In this document: piece after piece, positions 5,545-5,994 of the stretch | Numbering within the stretch: position 1 is the first letter of the stretch | Layout of the letters: every line of letters starts with the position of its first letter | Source: Pseudomonadota bacterium | Lineage (GTDB): Bacteria > Myxococcota > Polyangia > GCA-2747355 > JACKDQ01 | Direction: 5' to 3' | Length of the DNA: 5,994 nucleotides | Assembly (NCBI GenBank): GCA_030591195.1 | Contig: JAUVBO010000214.1 | Location: 1-5,994 of the forward strand | Made by a program: the position numbers and the translations under genes | Notes under the pieces: generated by a model | Database searches by the model: none | Told to the model about the DNA's origin: nothing | The model's input: only the letters and a program-made list of their open reading frames with translations

Positions 5545-5574
5545 CTGTTAGAGCGTGACACCCCAGCGGTGACA
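5541..5574 (+). repeat. Three GTGAC repeats at exact 14-base steps upstream of the sigma factor gene
   Basis: GTGACT (5541), GTGACA (5555) and GTGACA (5569) begin exactly 14 bases apart, and the last ends 36 bases before the ATG at 5611. The bases between them do not match, so only the short core is repeated. They may be binding sites for a regulator or sigma factor acting on the downstream gene. The rest of 5504-5610 shows no convincing terminator for the binding-protein gene. Confidence 0.45.
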
Positions 5575-5583
5575 TGGTAGGTT
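5555..5583 (+). promoter_or_regulatory. Weak candidate promoter for the sigma factor gene
   Basis: GTGACA (5555-5560, five of six to TTGACA) is followed after 17 bases by TAGGTT (5578-5583, matching T, A and the final T of TATAAT). Spacing is ideal but the -10 match is poor. The -35 element is one of the GTGAC repeats, so a different sigma factor, perhaps the ECF-like product itself, could be the real reader. Confidence 0.2.
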
Positions 5584-5598
5584 GCCGTGGATTTGTCT

Positions 5599-5604
5599 GG
5601 GAGG
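5599..5604 (+). promoter_or_regulatory. Ribosome binding site that sets the sigma factor start
   Basis: GGGAGG lies six bases before the ATG at 5611. The in-frame GTG at 5587 would precede this site and is less likely to be used. Confidence 0.7.
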
Positions 5605-5610
5605 CGCGTA

Positions 5611-5976
5611 ATGAGAGTCGTGGAGTCGCTTGAGCGCGGCGACCACCGATCGGGGCACCGCACGGCCTCCGCGACACCACTGGCTGGCGCGGAGCGGCGT
5701 GCGCTCAGCAGACGGTTCCTGGCGCTCGCTCCGCGGATTCACCAGTTCTTCTGGAGGAGGTTCGCGGACGCGTCCCTTGCGGACGAGCTGGTGCAGAGGA
5801 CGTTCTTCCTGATGCACCGAGCGGCCCACGAGTACCGGACCGGCTCGCCAGTCAATCCCTGGATCTTCACCATCGCCGCGCGGGTCGCGGCGACTCGAGC
5901 CCGTGATGGTGGTGCCTCGTCGTGGGTGTTGCGAGAAGCGAGATGTTGGCAGCGCGCGGACGGCGCTGCCGGATAG
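5611..5976 (+). CDS. Short ECF-like sigma-70 factor with region 2 only (truncated, frameshifted or atypical)
   Basis: The 121-residue product matches sigma-70 region 2 of ECF sigma factors over about residues 35-98: a helix ALAPRIHQFFWRRF, the core RNA polymerase-binding segment SLADELVQRTFFLMHRA (55-71) and the -10 recognition helix NPWIFTIAARVAATRAR (82-98). ECF factors are normally about 160-200 residues and carry a region 4 helix-turn-helix that reads the -35 element. Here the chain ends 23 residues after region 2 with a non-family tail rich in Ala, Gly, Arg and Trp. The +1 shifted frame (from about 5906) stays open to the window end at 5994, so a frameshift followed by linker and region 4 beyond the edge is possible, though the shifted reading is not clearly sigma-like. 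The first 30 residues are basic and unlike known families. The gene has its own 107-base upstream region with repeats, so it may be a separate transcription unit. No anti-sigma gene is visible. Confidence 0.65.
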   Translation: MRVVESLERGDHRSGHRTASATPLAGAERRALSRRFLALAPRIHQFFWRRFADASLADELVQRTFFLMHRAAHEYRTGSPVNPWIFTIAARVAATRARDGGASSWVLREARCWQRADGAAG

Positions 5977-5994
5977 CGGCACGGGCCACAGCCC

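Noticed and set aside
1..5994. CRISPR arrays, tRNA or rRNA genes, insertion sequences
   Set aside because: No regularly spaced long repeats, no tRNA-like cloverleaf or rRNA segments, and no transposase or terminal inverted repeats were seen on either strand.

Overview
The window is GC-rich (about two-thirds G+C by eye) and bacterial. All convincing genes lie on the + strand. The gene content (three-helix NapC/NirT-type multiheme cytochrome, molybdenum cofactor synthesis, a sigma-54 response regulator, an ECF-type sigma factor) suggests a respiratory, metabolically versatile Gram-negative bacterium. A Myxococcota or other former deltaproteobacterial lineage fits best, but this is inferred from gene style and no marker gene confirms it.

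Layout. (1) 1-141 is the C-terminal tail of a protein that resembles the end of TorD/NarJ-type chaperones for molybdoenzymes. (2) 152-361 is tatA, a subunit of the twin-arginine export system. (3) 475-1923 is a membrane-anchored cytochrome c with three N-terminal helices, five CXXCH haem motifs and one CX3CH motif. (4) 1924-2101 is a regulatory region with a near-consensus sigma-54 promoter (TGGCAC-N5-TTGC at 2063-2077), two 16-base direct repeats 33 bases apart upstream of it, and a palindrome. (5) 2102-3067 is moaA. (6) 3152-4543 is an NtrC-class, sigma-54-activating response regulator. (7) 4586-5503 is a PhnD-like periplasmic binding protein with a single cysteine in its predicted ligand loop, as in the arsenite sensor AioX. 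(8) 5504-5610 is a second regulatory region with a palindrome and three GTGAC repeats 14 bases apart. (9) 5611-5976 is a short ECF-like sigma factor that has region 2 but no visible region 4.

How the genes may work together (inference). A chaperone, a Tat component, a cofactor-synthesis gene and a quinol-oxidising type of cytochrome are the accessory parts needed to mature, export and power a periplasmic molybdoenzyme of the DMSO reductase family. The enzyme itself would lie upstream, outside the window. The regulator plus PhnD-like protein resemble the R and X parts of the AioXSR/ArxXSR oxyanion-sensing systems, which points to an oxyanion such as an arsenic species as the signal. The expected histidine kinase is not in the window. 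The sigma-54 promoter before moaA would make the regulator activate its own transcription unit.
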